From: Stutzerimonas azotifigens DSM 17556
GTDB lineage: Bacteria > Pseudomonadota > Gammaproteobacteria > Pseudomonadales > Pseudomonadaceae
NCBI RefSeq assembly: GCF_000425625.1
Contig: NZ_KE384407.1
Span: 107,396 to 171,395 of the forward strand
Direction of reading: 5' to 3'
Length of the DNA: 64,000 nucleotides
Shown here: positions 36,633 through 46,549 of the stretch, one piece after another
How the letters are laid out: each line of letters opens with the position of its first letter
Numbering within the stretch: position 1 is the first letter of the stretch
The notes under the pieces: generated by a model
What the model was told of the DNA's origin: nothing
Seen by the model: the letters and a program-made list of their open reading frames with translations, nothing else
Database searches by the model: none
Program-made: the position numbers and the translations under genes

Positions 36633-37640
36633 TTGATCAGGACAGACCCACGACAACCGCGCAGGTACCGGGCCGGCTGGCTGCTGGCCACGACACTGTC
36701 GCTGGCCGGCTGCGAAGGACGCCAGTCCGCCCTTGCCCCCGCCGGAGCGGGCGCCGAGCGGATCGCCGAGCTGTTCTGGTGGATGACCGTCGGCTCGCTG
36801 CTGATCTGGGCGCTGGTCATCGGCCTGGCGCTCTACGTCACCCGCGCGCACCCGGAGGCCCACGGCGTCCGCTCGGCCCGCTGGCTGATCATCGGCGGCG
36901 GCGTGGTGTTCCCGACTACCGTGCTCACCGCCCTGCTGATCTACGGGCTGATGCTGATCCCCGAGCTGCGCGCCACCGGCGACATCGACCGGCGCATCGA
37001 GGTCGCCGGCGAACAGTGGTGGTGGCGCGTGCGCTACCCGCAGGAGAACGGCGAAGCGGTCGAGCTGGCCAACGAGATTCGCCTGCCGCTCGGCGAACGC
37101 ATCCTGTTCCGCCTGAGCAGCCCGGACGTGATCCACTCGTTCTGGATTCCCTCGCTGGCCGGCAAGGTGGACATGATCCCCGGACGCATCACCGAACTGG
37201 TGGTCGAGCCGACCCGCACCGGCACCTTCCGCGGCGCCTGTGCCGAATATTGCGGCGCGTCCCACGCGCTGATGAATTTCCAGGTAGTGGTGATGGAGCC
37301 GGACGCCTACCGCGACTGGCTGGCGCACCAGGCGACGCTCGCCCGAGCGCCCACCGCCGAGCAGGCGCGACGCGGCCAGCAGGCCTTTCTCGCCAACGGC
37401 TGCGGCGCCTGCCACACCGTCCGCGGCACGCCGGCCGACGGCCGCCTGGGGCCCGACCTGACCCATGTCGGCAGCCGCCTGGGCCTGGGCGCCGACGCCC
37501 TGCCCAACGACCGCGAGGCGCTGATCCGCTGGATCGGCCACACCGGCGAGGTCAAGCCCGACGTGCGCATGCCGGCCTTCGGCATGCTGCCGGTCGACGA
37601 ACTGGCCGCGCTGGCCGCCTACCTGAGCGAACTGGAATGA
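36633..37640 (+). CDS. coxB: Cytochrome c oxidase subunit II with fused cytochrome c
   Basis: A 335-aa lipoprotein-like, membrane-anchored subunit that accepts electrons at CuA. The N-terminus has a lipobox LAGC near residue 27, two membrane segments (about 45-68 and 84-107), and the CuA motif CAEYCGASHALM near residue 202. A C-terminal cytochrome c domain has the heme motif CGACH near 257, so this is a caa3-like subunit. The start is a TTG at 36633; no ATG fits and no strong ribosome binding site is visible. Its stop overlaps the coxA start as ATGA. Confidence 0.92.
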   Translation: MIRTDPRQPRRYRAGWLLATTLSLAGCEGRQSALAPAGAGAERIAELFWWMTVGSLLIWALVIGLALYVTRAHPEAHGVRSARWLIIGGGVVFPTTVLTALLIYGLMLIPELRATGDIDRRIEVAGEQWWWRVRYPQENGEAVELANEIRLPLGERILFRLSSPDVIHSFWIPSLAGKVDMIPGRITELVVEPTRTGTFRGACAEYCGASHALMNFQVVVMEPDAYRDWLAHQATLARAPTAEQARRGQQAFLANGCGACHTVRGTPADGRLGPDLTHVGSRLGLGADALPNDREALIRWIGHTGEVKPDVRMPAFGMLPVDELAALAAYLSELE

Positions 37641-40168
37641 CCGACAGCGCCACCGAGCCCTTCGACCCGGACGACCGCGAGCGCCAGAAGGCGCAGGAGC
37701 AGCGCCTGCGCAAGCCCTGGGAGGTCCCGCGCGGCTGGCGCTATTGGTCGGCGGTGAACAACAGCGACGTCGGGCTTTGGTACACGACGGTGGCCTTCGT
37801 GTTCTTCCTGTTCGCCGGGGTGCTGGCGCTGCTGATGCGCACCCAGCTGGCGGTGCCGGAAAACGACTTCCTTTCCGCCGACACCTATAACCAGGCCTTC
37901 ACCCTGCACGGCTCGGTGATGATGTTCCTGTTCGGCGTGCCGATCTTCGAGGCCTTCTCGATCCTGATCCTGCCGCAGCTACTCGGCGCCCGCGACCTGC
38001 CCTTCCCGCGCCTGTCGGCCTACGGCTTCTGGTGCTTCGTGATCGGCGGAATCTTCGTCTGCGGCTCGATCTTCTTCGGCGCCGCGCCCCAGGGCGGCTG
38101 GTTCATGTACCCGCCGCTGACCACCAGCTACAGCGAAGGCATCGGCCCGGACGTCTGGCTGCTCGGCCTGTCGTTCATCGAGATCGCCTCGCTGGCCGCC
38201 GCCGTCGAACTGATCGTAGGCGTGCTCAAGACCCGCCCGCCAGGCATGCGCATCAATCTGATTCCGCTCTACGCCTGGTACATCCTGGTAGTGGCGGTGA
38301 TGATCCTGTTCGCCTTCCCGCCGCTGATCGCCGGCGACCTGCTGTTCGAGATGGAGCGCGCCTTCGACTGGCCGTTCTTCGACCACACCCGCGGCGGCGA
38401 TCCGCTGCTGTGGCAGCACCTGTTCTGGATCTTCGGCCACCCCGAGGTCTACATCATCTTCCTGCCGGCCATCGCGCTGGTGGCGATGATCGTGCCCACC
38501 GCCGCGCAGCGGCCGATCGTCGGCTACGGCTGGATCGTGCTGGCGGCGGTGGGGACCGGCTTCATCAGCTTCGGGCTGTGGGTGCACCACATGTTCACCA
38601 CCGGCATGCCCGGCATCTCGCTGGCGTTCTTCTCCGCCGCCTCGGAGGCAGTGGCGATTCCCACCGGCGTGCAGATTTTCTGCTTCCTCGCCACGGCGCT
38701 GGCCGGGCGCTTCGTCAAGTCGGTGCCGACGCTGTTCGTCTCCGGGGCGCTGGCGATCTTCGTGCTCGGCGGGCTGACCGGGGTGATGGTGGCGGTGGCG
38801 CCCTTCGACTTCCAGGCACACGACACCTATTTCGTCGTCGCCCACCTGCACTACGTGCTGATCGGCGGCATGCTGTTCCCGGTGGCCGCCGGGATCTACT
38901 ACTTCTACCCTTTGACCAACGGCAAGCAGATGTCGGAAAGGAGCGGCAAGTGGGCCTTCTGGCTGATGTTCGTGGGCTTCAACGTGGCCTTCCTGCCGAT
39001 GCACTTCACCGGGCTGCTGGGCATGCCGCGGCGGGTCTATACCTATCCGGCCGGCATGGGCCTGGACCTGCTGAACCTGGTCTCGACCGTCGGCGCCTTC
39101 GTGTTCGCCGCCGGCGTGCTGATCCTGCTGTTCGAGGTGGTGCGGCCGAAGAAGAACGAGCCCTACTCGCCACGCAATCCCTGGAGCGCCGGCACGCTGG
39201 AGTGGCTGGCGAAGATGCCCGACGAGTCCTGGGGCGTGCGCTCGATCCCGCTGATCAAGAGCCGCTACCCGCTCTGGGACCAGCCCAACCTGATGGCCGA
39301 CGTCGATGCCGGGCGCTTCTACCTGCCCGACGCCGAGGAAGGGCAGCGCGAGACACTGATCACCAGCACCATCGACGGCCGGCCGATGCAATGCCTGCGG
39401 GTGCCGGGGCCGACCTTCCAGACGCTGTGGGCGGCGATCTTCACCGGCGGCGCCTTCATCTTTCCGGTCTATCACCTGTACCTGCCGGCGCTCGTCTGTG
39501 CGGTGCTGGCGGGCTTCGCCATCCTCGGCTGGCTGTGGACGGGCACCGCGATGATCCCGGAAAAGCCGCAAAAGGATGTCGGCCTCGGCCTGACCCTGCC
39601 GCTCTACGCCTCGGGGCCCAAATCGGTGGGTTGGTGGGCGATGTTCATCACCATGATCGGCGACATGAGCGCCTTCGCCAGCCTGGTGTTCGGCTATTTC
39701 TTCTTCTGGACGGTGCACGACGATTTCCTGCCGGGGCCGGCCGCGGGGCCCGGCCTGCTCTGGCCGGCCATCGCCGCCGGGCTGGGCCTGGGCGCCTGGG
39801 CGCTGACCCTGCTGGCGCGGCATTGCAACCGGCGCGACCAGGTCCTCGGCTTCTACCTGTCGCTGGCCCTGGCCGCGCTGCTCACGGTGGCCTGCAGCGT
39901 CGCGCTGTTCGCCGGTCCGCACCTTAGCGGGCTCGATCCGACCACTCACGTCTACCCGGCGACGGTCTGGGTGCTGGTGCTCTGGACGCTGCTGCACCTG
40001 GGCGCGGCGCTGATTATGCTGCTGTACTGCGTCGCCCGGCGCGCCGCCGGACGGATGACCGCCGAATACGACATCGACATGCAGAACGTCGGCCTCTACT
40101 GGCACTTCATGGCCATCACCCTGGTGGTGACGGTGGCGGTGATCGGCGGATTCCCGAGGGTCGCATGA
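37637..40168 (+). CDS. Cytochrome c oxidase subunit I-III fusion
   Basis: An 843-aa membrane protein. Residues about 1-560 form subunit I: HGSVMMFLFG (heme a ligand), HPEVYIIFLP (CuB His and cross-linked Tyr), WVHHMFTTGMP, and HDTYFVVAHLHYVLIG (heme ligands). The rest, about 600-843, is a subunit III-like bundle with GDMSAFASLVFGYFFFW. Fused I-III subunits are known in some heme-copper oxidases. It reduces oxygen to water while pumping protons. Confidence 0.93.
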   Translation: MTDSATEPFDPDDRERQKAQEQRLRKPWEVPRGWRYWSAVNNSDVGLWYTTVAFVFFLFAGVLALLMRTQLAVPENDFLSADTYNQAFTLHGSVMMFLFGVPIFEAFSILILPQLLGARDLPFPRLSAYGFWCFVIGGIFVCGSIFFGAAPQGGWFMYPPLTTSYSEGIGPDVWLLGLSFIEIASLAAAVELIVGVLKTRPPGMRINLIPLYAWYILVVAVMILFAFPPLIAGDLLFEMERAFDWPFFDHTRGGDPLLWQHLFWIFGHPEVYIIFLPAIALVAMIVPTAAQRPIVGYGWIVLAAVGTGFISFGLWVHHMFTTGMPGISLAFFSAASEAVAIPTGVQIFCFLATALAGRFVKSVPTLFVSGALAIFVLGGLTGVMVAVAPFDFQAHDTYFVVAHLHYVLIGGMLFPVAAGIYYFYPLTNGKQMSERSGKWAFWLMFVGFNVAFLPMHFTGLLGMPRRVYTYPAGMGLDLLNLVSTVGAFVFAAGVLILLFEVVRPKKNEPYSPRNPWSAGTLEWLAKMPDESWGVRSIPLIKSRYPLWDQPNLMADVDAGRFYLPDAEEGQRETLITSTIDGRPMQCLRVPGPTFQTLWAAIFTGGAFIFPVYHLYLPALVCAVLAGFAILGWLWTGTAMIPEKPQKDVGLGLTLPLYASGPKSVGWWAMFITMIGDMSAFASLVFGYFFFWTVHDDFLPGPAAGPGLLWPAIAAGLGLGAWALTLLARHCNRRDQVLGFYLSLALAALLTVACSVALFAGPHLSGLDPTTHVYPATVWVLVLWTLLHLGAALIMLLYCVARRAAGRMTAEYDIDMQNVGLYWHFMAITLVVTVAVIGGFPRVA

Positions 40169-40578
40169 ACGAACGCAACGACGATCTGCCCGACGAAGAA
40201 CTGGAAGCCCCGCCGGCGCGCTGGGGGAGCCTGTGGCTGCTGACCTTCGGCCCGGGCATCTGGGCGATCCACTTCCTGCTGTGCTACGTCACCGCGGCGG
40301 TCTGGTGCGCCAAGGTCGCCGGCCGGACCGGCCTGCTGGGCGACGCGAGCCTGCTGGTGGGCCTGTACACGCTGGTGGCGCTGGTCGGCATCGGCCTGAC
40401 CGGCTGGCGCGGCTATCGCCAACACCGCTTCGGCCACGCCGATCCGCCGCACGACTTCGACACCGCCGAGGACCGCTACCGTTTCCTCGGCTATTCAACC
40501 CTGCTGCTGAGCGGCCTGAGCTTCGTCGCCACCCTGTTCGTGGCGCTCTCGGTCGTGTTCATCGAGACCTGCGAATGA
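40165..40578 (+). CDS. Small membrane protein of the oxidase cluster
   Basis: A 137-aa protein with three hydrophobic segments (about 27-45, 60-78 and 110-133) and an acidic N-terminus. It overlaps the ends of both neighbours (ATGA junctions), so it is tightly coupled to the oxidase operon. I recognise no named domain; it may be an accessory subunit or assembly factor. Confidence 0.8.
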   Translation: MNERNDDLPDEELEAPPARWGSLWLLTFGPGIWAIHFLLCYVTAAVWCAKVAGRTGLLGDASLLVGLYTLVALVGIGLTGWRGYRQHRFGHADPPHDFDTAEDRYRFLGYSTLLLSGLSFVATLFVALSVVFIETCE

Positions 40579-41201
40579 AACGCCTGGCCCTGCTACTCGG
40601 CGCGCTGACCCTGGCCATGGCCTGGCTCGGCCCGCTGCCGGCGCTCGCCGAACGCGCCTTCGCCGCGCACATGGCGATGCACGTGCTGGTGGTGGCGGTA
40701 GCCGCGCCGCTGCTCGCGCTCGGGCTGGCCAACGGCCGCCTGGACCCGGTACAGCAGGCGCCCCGGCTGTTTTCGCCGGCGCTGGCCTCACTGGTGGAGC
40801 TGGTGGTGGTCTGGGGCTGGCACGCGCCGGCGCTGCACCACGCCGCCCGCCATTCCAGCGGCCTGCTGGCGCTGGAGCAGCTCAGCTACCTGGCCGTCGG
40901 CCTGCTGCTCTGGCTGTCGGCCTTCGGCGGCTCGCGGCGCCGCGACCGCGCCGCGGCCGGCATCGCCGGGCTGCTGCTGACCTCCATGCACATGACCCTG
41001 CTCGGCGTGCTGCTGGCGCTGGCCGGGCGACCGCTGTACGCGCACGCGGCACTGGCCGCCGACGGCCTGTCCGCGCTCGACGACCAGCACCTGGGCGGGG
41101 TGATCATGCTGGTGTTCGGCGGCTGCTCCTATCTGGCCGGCGGGCTCTACCTGCTGGCCGGCCTGCTGAGAGAGAAAACCGATGTCGCATCGGCCCGCTG
41201 A
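40575..41201 (+). CDS. CtaG-like cytochrome c oxidase assembly protein
   Basis: A 208-aa inner-membrane protein with about six hydrophobic segments. His-Met motifs (HMAMHVLVVAVAAPLLALG near residue 32 and SMHMTLLGVLLAL near 140) match the caa3_CtaG family, linked to copper delivery to oxidase. It overlaps the next gene by 20 bp. Confidence 0.8.
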   Translation: MKRLALLLGALTLAMAWLGPLPALAERAFAAHMAMHVLVVAVAAPLLALGLANGRLDPVQQAPRLFSPALASLVELVVVWGWHAPALHHAARHSSGLLALEQLSYLAVGLLLWLSAFGGSRRRDRAAAGIAGLLLTSMHMTLLGVLLALAGRPLYAHAALAADGLSALDDQHLGGVIMLVFGGCSYLAGGLYLLAGLLREKTDVASAR

Positions 41202-42378
41202 GGCACTCTACCGCCTGCTCATGCGGCCCTTCGCCGGCCTCGGGCAACGGCTGCGGCACGGTTCGTGGCGCTTTCGGCTGGCCGCGGCGGCGCTGACGCT
41301 GGTGCTGCTGAGCGGCACCGGGCTGCTGTTCGCCTGGTCGGGCCTGGTTCCGGTGGCCGCCAGCTCCGGGCACTGGCCGCTCACCGATTGGCTGCTGCAC
41401 TTCACCATGCGCAGTTCGGTACGTACGCAGTCGGCGAGCATCACCCCGCCCCCGCTCGACGACCCATCGCTGGTGCTCAAGGGCGCCGGGCACTACGCCA
41501 CCGGCTGCGCCTTCTGCCACGGCGCACCGGGCCAGGAGCGGTCGCTGATCGTCGAGCGGATGACGCCGGCGCCGCCCTTCCTGCCGCCGCGCATCGCCGA
41601 GTGGGGGCCCGAGGAGCTGTTCTGGATCGTCAAGAACGGCATCAAGTTCACCGCCATGCCAGCCTGGCCGGCGCTCGGGCGCGAGGACGAGGTCTGGGCG
41701 CTGGTGGCCTTCCTCGAGCAGTTGCCTGGCATGAGCCCGCAACGCTATCGCGAACTCGCGCTGGGGCCGGGCGCGGCAGCCACGGTCCCGCGCCTGCAGG
41801 CGCCGACCGATGCGCCGGACGCACTGCTCGCCGACTGTGCCCGCTGCCATGGCGACGACGGCCTCGGACGCGGCCTCGGCGCCTACCCCAAGCTCGCCGG
41901 GCAGCGCGAGGCCTACCTGCTCGCCAGCCTGCGTGCCTATGCCAGTGGCACGCGGCAGAGCGGCATCATGCAGCCGATCGTCGCCGGGCTCGACGACCAG
42001 GCCCTGCAGGCGCTGGCCCGGCACTACGCCGGATTGCCCGCCCCGGCGACGCAGGAAGCGCCGCCGGCCCCTCCGGCGCAAGGCGAAGCGCTCGCCCGGC
42101 AGGGCCTGCCCGAGCGCGGCGTGCCCGGCTGCGTGCATTGCCACGGCCCGACCTCCACCCCGCGCAACCGCCAGTATCCGGAGATCGCTGGGCAGTACCC
42201 CGGCTACCTGGCGCTGCAGCTGCAGCTGTTCCGCGACGGCCTCCGCGGCGGCAGCGAGTACGCGCATGTCATGCACAGTGCCGCGCGCCGCCTCGACGAC
42301 GAGCAGATCGAACAGCTGGCCCGTTATTACGGTGCGCAACCCTGGAGCTCGCGGGATCGGCCGGCGGAGCCGCGCTGA
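41182..42378 (+). CDS. Membrane-anchored triheme cytochrome c
   Basis: A 398-aa protein with one N-terminal membrane segment (about 34-55) and three heme-binding motifs: CAFCH at residue 109, CARCH at 219 and CVHCH at 317, each followed by a distal Met-containing region. It is a likely electron donor to the adjacent oxidase or a link between alcohol or copper metabolism and the chain. It overlaps the CtaG-like gene by 20 bp. Confidence 0.9.
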   Translation: MSHRPAEALYRLLMRPFAGLGQRLRHGSWRFRLAAAALTLVLLSGTGLLFAWSGLVPVAASSGHWPLTDWLLHFTMRSSVRTQSASITPPPLDDPSLVLKGAGHYATGCAFCHGAPGQERSLIVERMTPAPPFLPPRIAEWGPEELFWIVKNGIKFTAMPAWPALGREDEVWALVAFLEQLPGMSPQRYRELALGPGAAATVPRLQAPTDAPDALLADCARCHGDDGLGRGLGAYPKLAGQREAYLLASLRAYASGTRQSGIMQPIVAGLDDQALQALARHYAGLPAPATQEAPPAPPAQGEALARQGLPERGVPGCVHCHGPTSTPRNRQYPEIAGQYPGYLALQLQLFRDGLRGGSEYAHVMHSAARRLDDEQIEQLARYYGAQPWSSRDRPAEPR

Positions 42379-42441
42379 GTCCCGAACTTTGCCGGCATCG
42401 GCATCGTCTATCGCTTGCAAGGGCCGCGAGCCGAGGACCCC

Positions 42442-42948
42442 ATGGCCGACAACCGCGACGAGCTGGAAAGCCGCAGCTACCCGATCCGCGAGGATATGAC
42501 GCTGCAGCAGCGGCTATGGAAGACCGAGCGCGTCGGCTGGTACCTGATCCTGCTCATTCTCGTCCTCGCGCTGGCCGGCCTGTTCAGTACCGGCCCGCTG
42601 AGCCGGGTCAACGCACAGACGCCCAGCGGCCAGCTGGCCGTCGACTACCAGCGCTTCGAGCGGCTCGGCGCGAGTTCGGACATGCGCCTGACGATCCGCG
42701 GCAGCCCGGGCGAAACCCTCTGGCTGACGCTCGACGGCGCGCTGCTGGAGCGCTTCGCGCTGGAAAGCATCCAACCCGAGCCGGCGCTGGCGGAAGGCGC
42801 CGGCAGCGGCATGCGCCTGCAGCTCACGCTCGGCGGCGACAGCGCCACGCTCAACCTGACGCTACGGCCCAACGGCGTCGGGCCGGCGCGCAGCCGTGCC
42901 CAGCTGCGCGGCGAAACGCTCGACATCAGCCAGTTCGTCTACCCCTGA
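42442..42948 (+). CDS. Single-pass membrane protein, unknown function
   Basis: A 168-aa protein with a cytoplasmic N-terminus, one membrane segment at about 33-52 and a periplasmic beta-rich domain (about 60-168) of unknown type. GAGGA precedes the ATG at 42442. It is followed after 10 bp by a DUF421 gene, with which it is probably cotranscribed. Confidence 0.78.
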   Translation: MADNRDELESRSYPIREDMTLQQRLWKTERVGWYLILLILVLALAGLFSTGPLSRVNAQTPSGQLAVDYQRFERLGASSDMRLTIRGSPGETLWLTLDGALLERFALESIQPEPALAEGAGSGMRLQLTLGGDSATLNLTLRPNGVGPARSRAQLRGETLDISQFVYP

Positions 42949-42958
42949 GGAGTCCAAC

Positions 42959-43402
42959 GTGGATTCGGTTCTTCGCGCCGCCGCCGTCTACTTCGCCGTG
43001 CTGCTGGTGCTGCGCTTCGCCGGCCGGCGCACGTTGTCGGAGATCACCACCTTCGATTTCGTGCTGCTGCTGATCATCGGCGAGGCCACCCAGCAGGCAC
43101 TGCTCGGCGACGACTTCTCGGTGACCAACGCGGTGGTGGTCATCGTGTCGCTGATCGCCTTCGACATCGCCCTGTCGCTGCTCAAGCGCCGCTCGACGCG
43201 CCTGGCCAAGTTCATCGACGGCGAGCCGATGATCATCGTCGAACACGGCCGTGTGCTGCAGCGGCGCCTGGACAAGGCCCGGGTCGGCGAGGAAGACATC
43301 CTCGAAGCGGCGCGCAATACCCAGGGCCTCGAGCGCCTGGACCAGATCAAGTTCGCCATCCTCGAGAAGGACGGCAAAATCTCGATCATTCCGGAGCGCT
43401 GA
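42959..43402 (+). CDS. DUF421 (YetF-like) membrane protein
   Basis: A 147-aa protein with three membrane segments followed by the conserved DUF421 domain: LIIGEATQQALLGDD, IDGEPMIIVEHG and the C-terminal KFAILEKDGKISIIP. The start is a GTG at 42959 after GAGGAG. Function is unknown; relatives in Bacillus affect spore germination and envelope traits. Confidence 0.88.
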   Translation: MDSVLRAAAVYFAVLLVLRFAGRRTLSEITTFDFVLLLIIGEATQQALLGDDFSVTNAVVVIVSLIAFDIALSLLKRRSTRLAKFIDGEPMIIVEHGRVLQRRLDKARVGEEDILEAARNTQGLERLDQIKFAILEKDGKISIIPER

Positions 43403-43472
43403 ATCCCTCTGAGCGCCGCTGAATCCGTTCGCGACGTGCAGCCACAACGGTAGGCAACAAGACGGAGGCCGA

Positions 43473-43982
43473 ATGGAGAGCCGTTCCGGCATTCTCGACA
43501 CCCGACGCTCGCTGCTGGCGACCGCGCTGATCGGCGTCGGGCTGATGGCCGCGATCGACGAGATTGTCTTTCACCAGCTGCTCGCCTGGCACCACTTCTT
43601 CGACCGCGCGACGCCGGCCATCGGCCTGCTGTCGGACGGCCTGCTGCACGCCGCCGAACTCATCCTGCTGGTCGCCGGCTTCTTCCTCTTCGCCGAGCTG
43701 CGCCAGCGGCGAACGCTGGCGGTCGGCCATGCCTGGGCCGGGCTGTTCCTCGGCGCGGGCGGTTTCCAGCTGTTCGACGGCATCGTCGACCACAAGGTGC
43801 TGCGGGTGCACCAGGTGCGCTACGTCGAGGATCTCTGGCTGTACGACCTGGGCTGGAATGCCGCCGCCCTGCTCCTGCTGCTGATCGGGGCGCTGCTGTG
43901 GCGCCGGGCGCGGCGTGGGGCGCTGACGCGCTGCCGATGGGGCTGGCGGCGCTGCTCGCCGGCCTCTACCTTCTCGGCGTAG
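43473..43982 (+). CDS. DUF2243 membrane protein
   Basis: A 169-aa protein with about four hydrophobic segments and the DUF2243 features DEIVFHQLLAWHHFFD and FDGIVDHKVLRVHQVR, whose histidines suggest metal or heme contact. Its last codons overlap the following CtaG-like frame. DUF2243 genes are often paired with CtaG-like genes, as here. Confidence 0.85.
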   Translation: MESRSGILDTRRSLLATALIGVGLMAAIDEIVFHQLLAWHHFFDRATPAIGLLSDGLLHAAELILLVAGFFLFAELRQRRTLAVGHAWAGLFLGAGGFQLFDGIVDHKVLRVHQVRYVEDLWLYDLGWNAAALLLLLIGALLWRRARRGALTRCRWGWRRCSPASTFSA

Positions 43983-44663
43983 CCCGACTCGCCCGGAACT
44001 GGCCGGCCGCACGCACGGCGTGCTTTCTCTTCGGCTGCGCCCTGCTCGCCGCCGCGCTGGCACCCTCGGCGCAGCACTGGGCACACGGCGACCTGCGCGG
44101 GCACATGGCTCAGCATCTGCTGCTGGGCATGTTCGCCCCGCTGTCGCTGATGCTCGGCCAGCCCGGCACCCTGCTGCTCAAGGCGGCGCCGCCGAGCGCT
44201 GCACGACGCCTGACCGCCCTGCTCGGCAGCCGGCCGCTGCGCGTGCTGACACATCCGGTCTCGGCGCTGCTGCTGGACATCGGCGCACTGTACCTGCTCT
44301 ACCTCACTCCGCTGTTCGCCTGGAGCCAGCGCCAGCCGGTGTTGCACGGCTGGCTGCTGCTGCATTTCCTCGTGGCCGGATACCTGTACAGCTGGTCGAT
44401 CGCCGGCCCCCCACCGCCCGGGCTTTCGCCCCCGCCTGCTGGTGCTGTTCGCCGGCACCGCGGCCCACGCGCTGCTGGCCAAGCTGATGTACGGCCACGG
44501 CTATCCCCGCGGCGCCGGCGCAGCGCCCGAGGATCTGGAGGTGGCCGCCGTGATGATGTACTACGGCGGCGACCTGGCCGAACTGTTGCTGGCGGTCCTG
44601 CTGTTCGCCGCCTGGTACCGGCGCCGGCCGAGCAGCGGGCCGCTGCCCGTCACCGGCCGCTGA
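43937..44663 (+). pseudogene. Second CtaG-like assembly protein, interrupted by a frameshift
   Basis: The first part (from an ATG at 43937, or a GTG at 43898) encodes membrane segments and HMAQHLLLGMFAPLSLMLG, a caa3_CtaG hallmark. At about 44405-44435, within a C-rich run, homology moves to another frame: PGFRPRLLVLFAGTAAHALL then MYGHGYPRG and a stop at 44661-44663. The first frame continues instead through 44710 with a low-complexity Arg-rich sequence. A one-base error in CCCCCC would explain it, so this is either a real mutation or a sequencing artefact. Confidence 0.75.
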
Positions 44664-44761
44664 AATCCGGCACGACGACCGGCGCCTGGAGGTGGCTCGA
44701 AAGGGCCTAAAGCGCTGTATACTCGCGCGCCATTTTTTCCGGTGTCCTGAGGGTTTCTCCC

Positions 44762-46084
44762 ATGAGCAAAGCGCCAACAGTCGGGTTCGTCAGTCTTGGC
44801 TGTCCGAAGGCGACGGTCGATTCCGAGCGCATCCTGACGCAGCTGCGCATGGAGGGTTACCAGGTGGTGCCCACCTATCAGGATGCCGACGTGGTGGTGG
44901 TCAACACCTGCGGCTTCATCGACAGCGCCAAGGCCGAGTCGCTGGACGCCATCGGCGAGGCCATCGCCGAGAACGGCAAGGTGATCGTCACCGGCTGCAT
45001 GGGCGTGGACGAAGGCAACATCCGCGACGTGCACCCGAGCGTGCTGGCGGTCACCGGGCCGCAGCAGTACGAGCAGGTGGTCAACGCCGTGCACGAGGTG
45101 GTGCCGCCGAAGGTCGATCACGACCCCTTCGTCGACCTGGTGCCGCCGCAGGGCATCAAGCTCACCCCGCGCCACTACGCCTACCTGAAGATTTCCGAAG
45201 GCTGCAACCACAGCTGCAGCTTCTGCATCATCCCGTCGATGCGCGGCAAGCTGGTCAGCCGCCCGGTGGGCGACGTGCTGTCCGAGGCGCAGCGCCTGGT
45301 GAAGGCCGGCGTGCAGGAGATCCTGGTGATCTCCCAGGACACCAGCGCCTACGGCGTCGATCTCAAGTACAAGACCGACTTCTGGGACGGCCGCCCGGTC
45401 AAGACGCGCATGAAGGAGCTGTGCGAGGCGCTCTCCTCCATGGGCGTGTGGGTGCGCCTGCACTACGTCTACCCGTACCCGAACGTCGACGACGTCATCC
45501 CGCTGATGGCCGAGGGCAAGCTGCTGCCCTACCTCGACATCCCCTTCCAGCACGCCAGCCCCAAGGTGCTCAAGGCGATGAAGCGCCCGGCCTTCGAGGA
45601 CCGCACGCTGGCCCGCATCAAGCAGTGGCGCGAGCTCTGCCCGGAGCTGACCATCCGCTCGACCTTCATCGTCGGCTTCCCCGGCGAGACCGAGGAGGAC
45701 TTCCAGTACCTGCTGGACTGGCTGACCGAGGCGCAGCTCGATCGCGTCGGCTGCTTCCAGTACTCGCCGGTCGAGGGCGCCCCGGCCAACGAACTGGGCC
45801 TGGAGCCGGTGCCGAACGAGGTCAAGCAGGACCGCTGGGAGCGCTTCATGGCGCACCAGCAGGCGATCAGCGCGGCGCGCCTGCAGCGCAAGATCGGCCA
45901 GGAGATCGAAGTGCTCATCGACGAGGTCGACGAGGAAGGCGCCATCGGCCGCTCTTACGCCGATGCCCCGGAAATCGACGGCATGGTCTACGTCGACAGC
46001 GAGCAGCCATTGCAGCCCGGCGACAAGGTTCGCGTACGGGTGACCAACGCCGACGAATACGACCTCTGGGCCGAGGTGATCTAA
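44762..46084 (+). CDS. rimO: Ribosomal protein uS12 methylthiotransferase
   Basis: A 440-aa radical-SAM enzyme that adds a methylthio group to Asp of ribosomal protein S12. The N-terminal UPF0004 domain supplies three cysteines ([22 protein letters not shown]), the radical-SAM cluster is CNHSCSFC near residue 148, and a C-terminal TRAM domain follows. A strong terminator ends the gene. Confidence 0.97.
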   Translation: MSKAPTVGFVSLGCPKATVDSERILTQLRMEGYQVVPTYQDADVVVVNTCGFIDSAKAESLDAIGEAIAENGKVIVTGCMGVDEGNIRDVHPSVLAVTGPQQYEQVVNAVHEVVPPKVDHDPFVDLVPPQGIKLTPRHYAYLKISEGCNHSCSFCIIPSMRGKLVSRPVGDVLSEAQRLVKAGVQEILVISQDTSAYGVDLKYKTDFWDGRPVKTRMKELCEALSSMGVWVRLHYVYPYPNVDDVIPLMAEGKLLPYLDIPFQHASPKVLKAMKRPAFEDRTLARIKQWRELCPELTIRSTFIVGFPGETEEDFQYLLDWLTEAQLDRVGCFQYSPVEGAPANELGLEPVPNEVKQDRWERFMAHQQAISAARLQRKIGQEIEVLIDEVDEEGAIGRSYADAPEIDGMVYVDSEQPLQPGDKVRVRVTNADEYDLWAEVI

Positions 46085-46106
46085 CCCCGGCGTCCCTCGC
46101 CCTTCG

Positions 46107-46144
46107 AGCGGCCCGTCTCCCGGCGGCAGGGAACGGGCCGCTTT
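46107..46144 (+). terminator. Rho-independent-like terminator of rimO
   Basis: A 10-bp perfect stem AGCGGCCCGT/ACGGGCCGCT encloses a 16-nt loop and ends in TTT, 23 bp past the rimO stop codon. Confidence 0.8.
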
Positions 46145-46175
46145 CGCATCATTGCATGCATGCGAGTTGGGCGTA

Positions 46176-46299
46176 GGGTGGGCCGGGCGGCGTTCCGCTT
46201 CAGCCCACCAATCAATCCGGTGCAGCCCTGCCCTCACCCCAGCCCTCTCCCGCGGGGAGAGGGAGTGGCTTCGTGTCGACTCCAACTGAGTGCAGGCCC
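46176..46299. repeat. 124-bp direct repeat, copy 1
   Basis: Identical over 124 bp to 46691-46814, with seven further matching bases upstream after one mismatch. It contains the GGGTGGGC...GCCCACC hairpin type and CTCTCCCGCGGGGAGAG, so it is a composite of REP-like palindromes. No gene is visible inside it. Confidence 0.95.
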
Positions 46300-46549
46300 G
46301 TTTCGCGGCCCAGGCCGCTCCCACAAAAGAGCGTGCCCGCACAGCGGCCGCGGGAGCGCTCGGACGTCATCGCACGCGTGGGCGCAGGGTGGGCTTGAGC
46401 CCACTATTCAGGCGATGCACAGCCCAACATTTGTCAGCTCTGGCTGAGTGCCCGGTTCGCGAGCAAGCTCGCTCCTACGGAAAAGTGGCTCGTTGCGGCT
46501 GCGTGGGATCTTGACCATGAACTGGCTCGGCCCATACCGGATGCCAGGT

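Noticed and set aside
36362-37636. Upstream in-frame extension of the coxA frame
   Set aside because: It overlaps the coxB gene and REP repeats; the ATG at 37637 overlaps the coxB stop and fits the family start.
37979-40105. A 708-codon open frame opposite the coxA-coxC fusion
   Set aside because: Its sequence is low-complexity and has no family features, while the plus strand has all heme and copper ligands of an oxidase.
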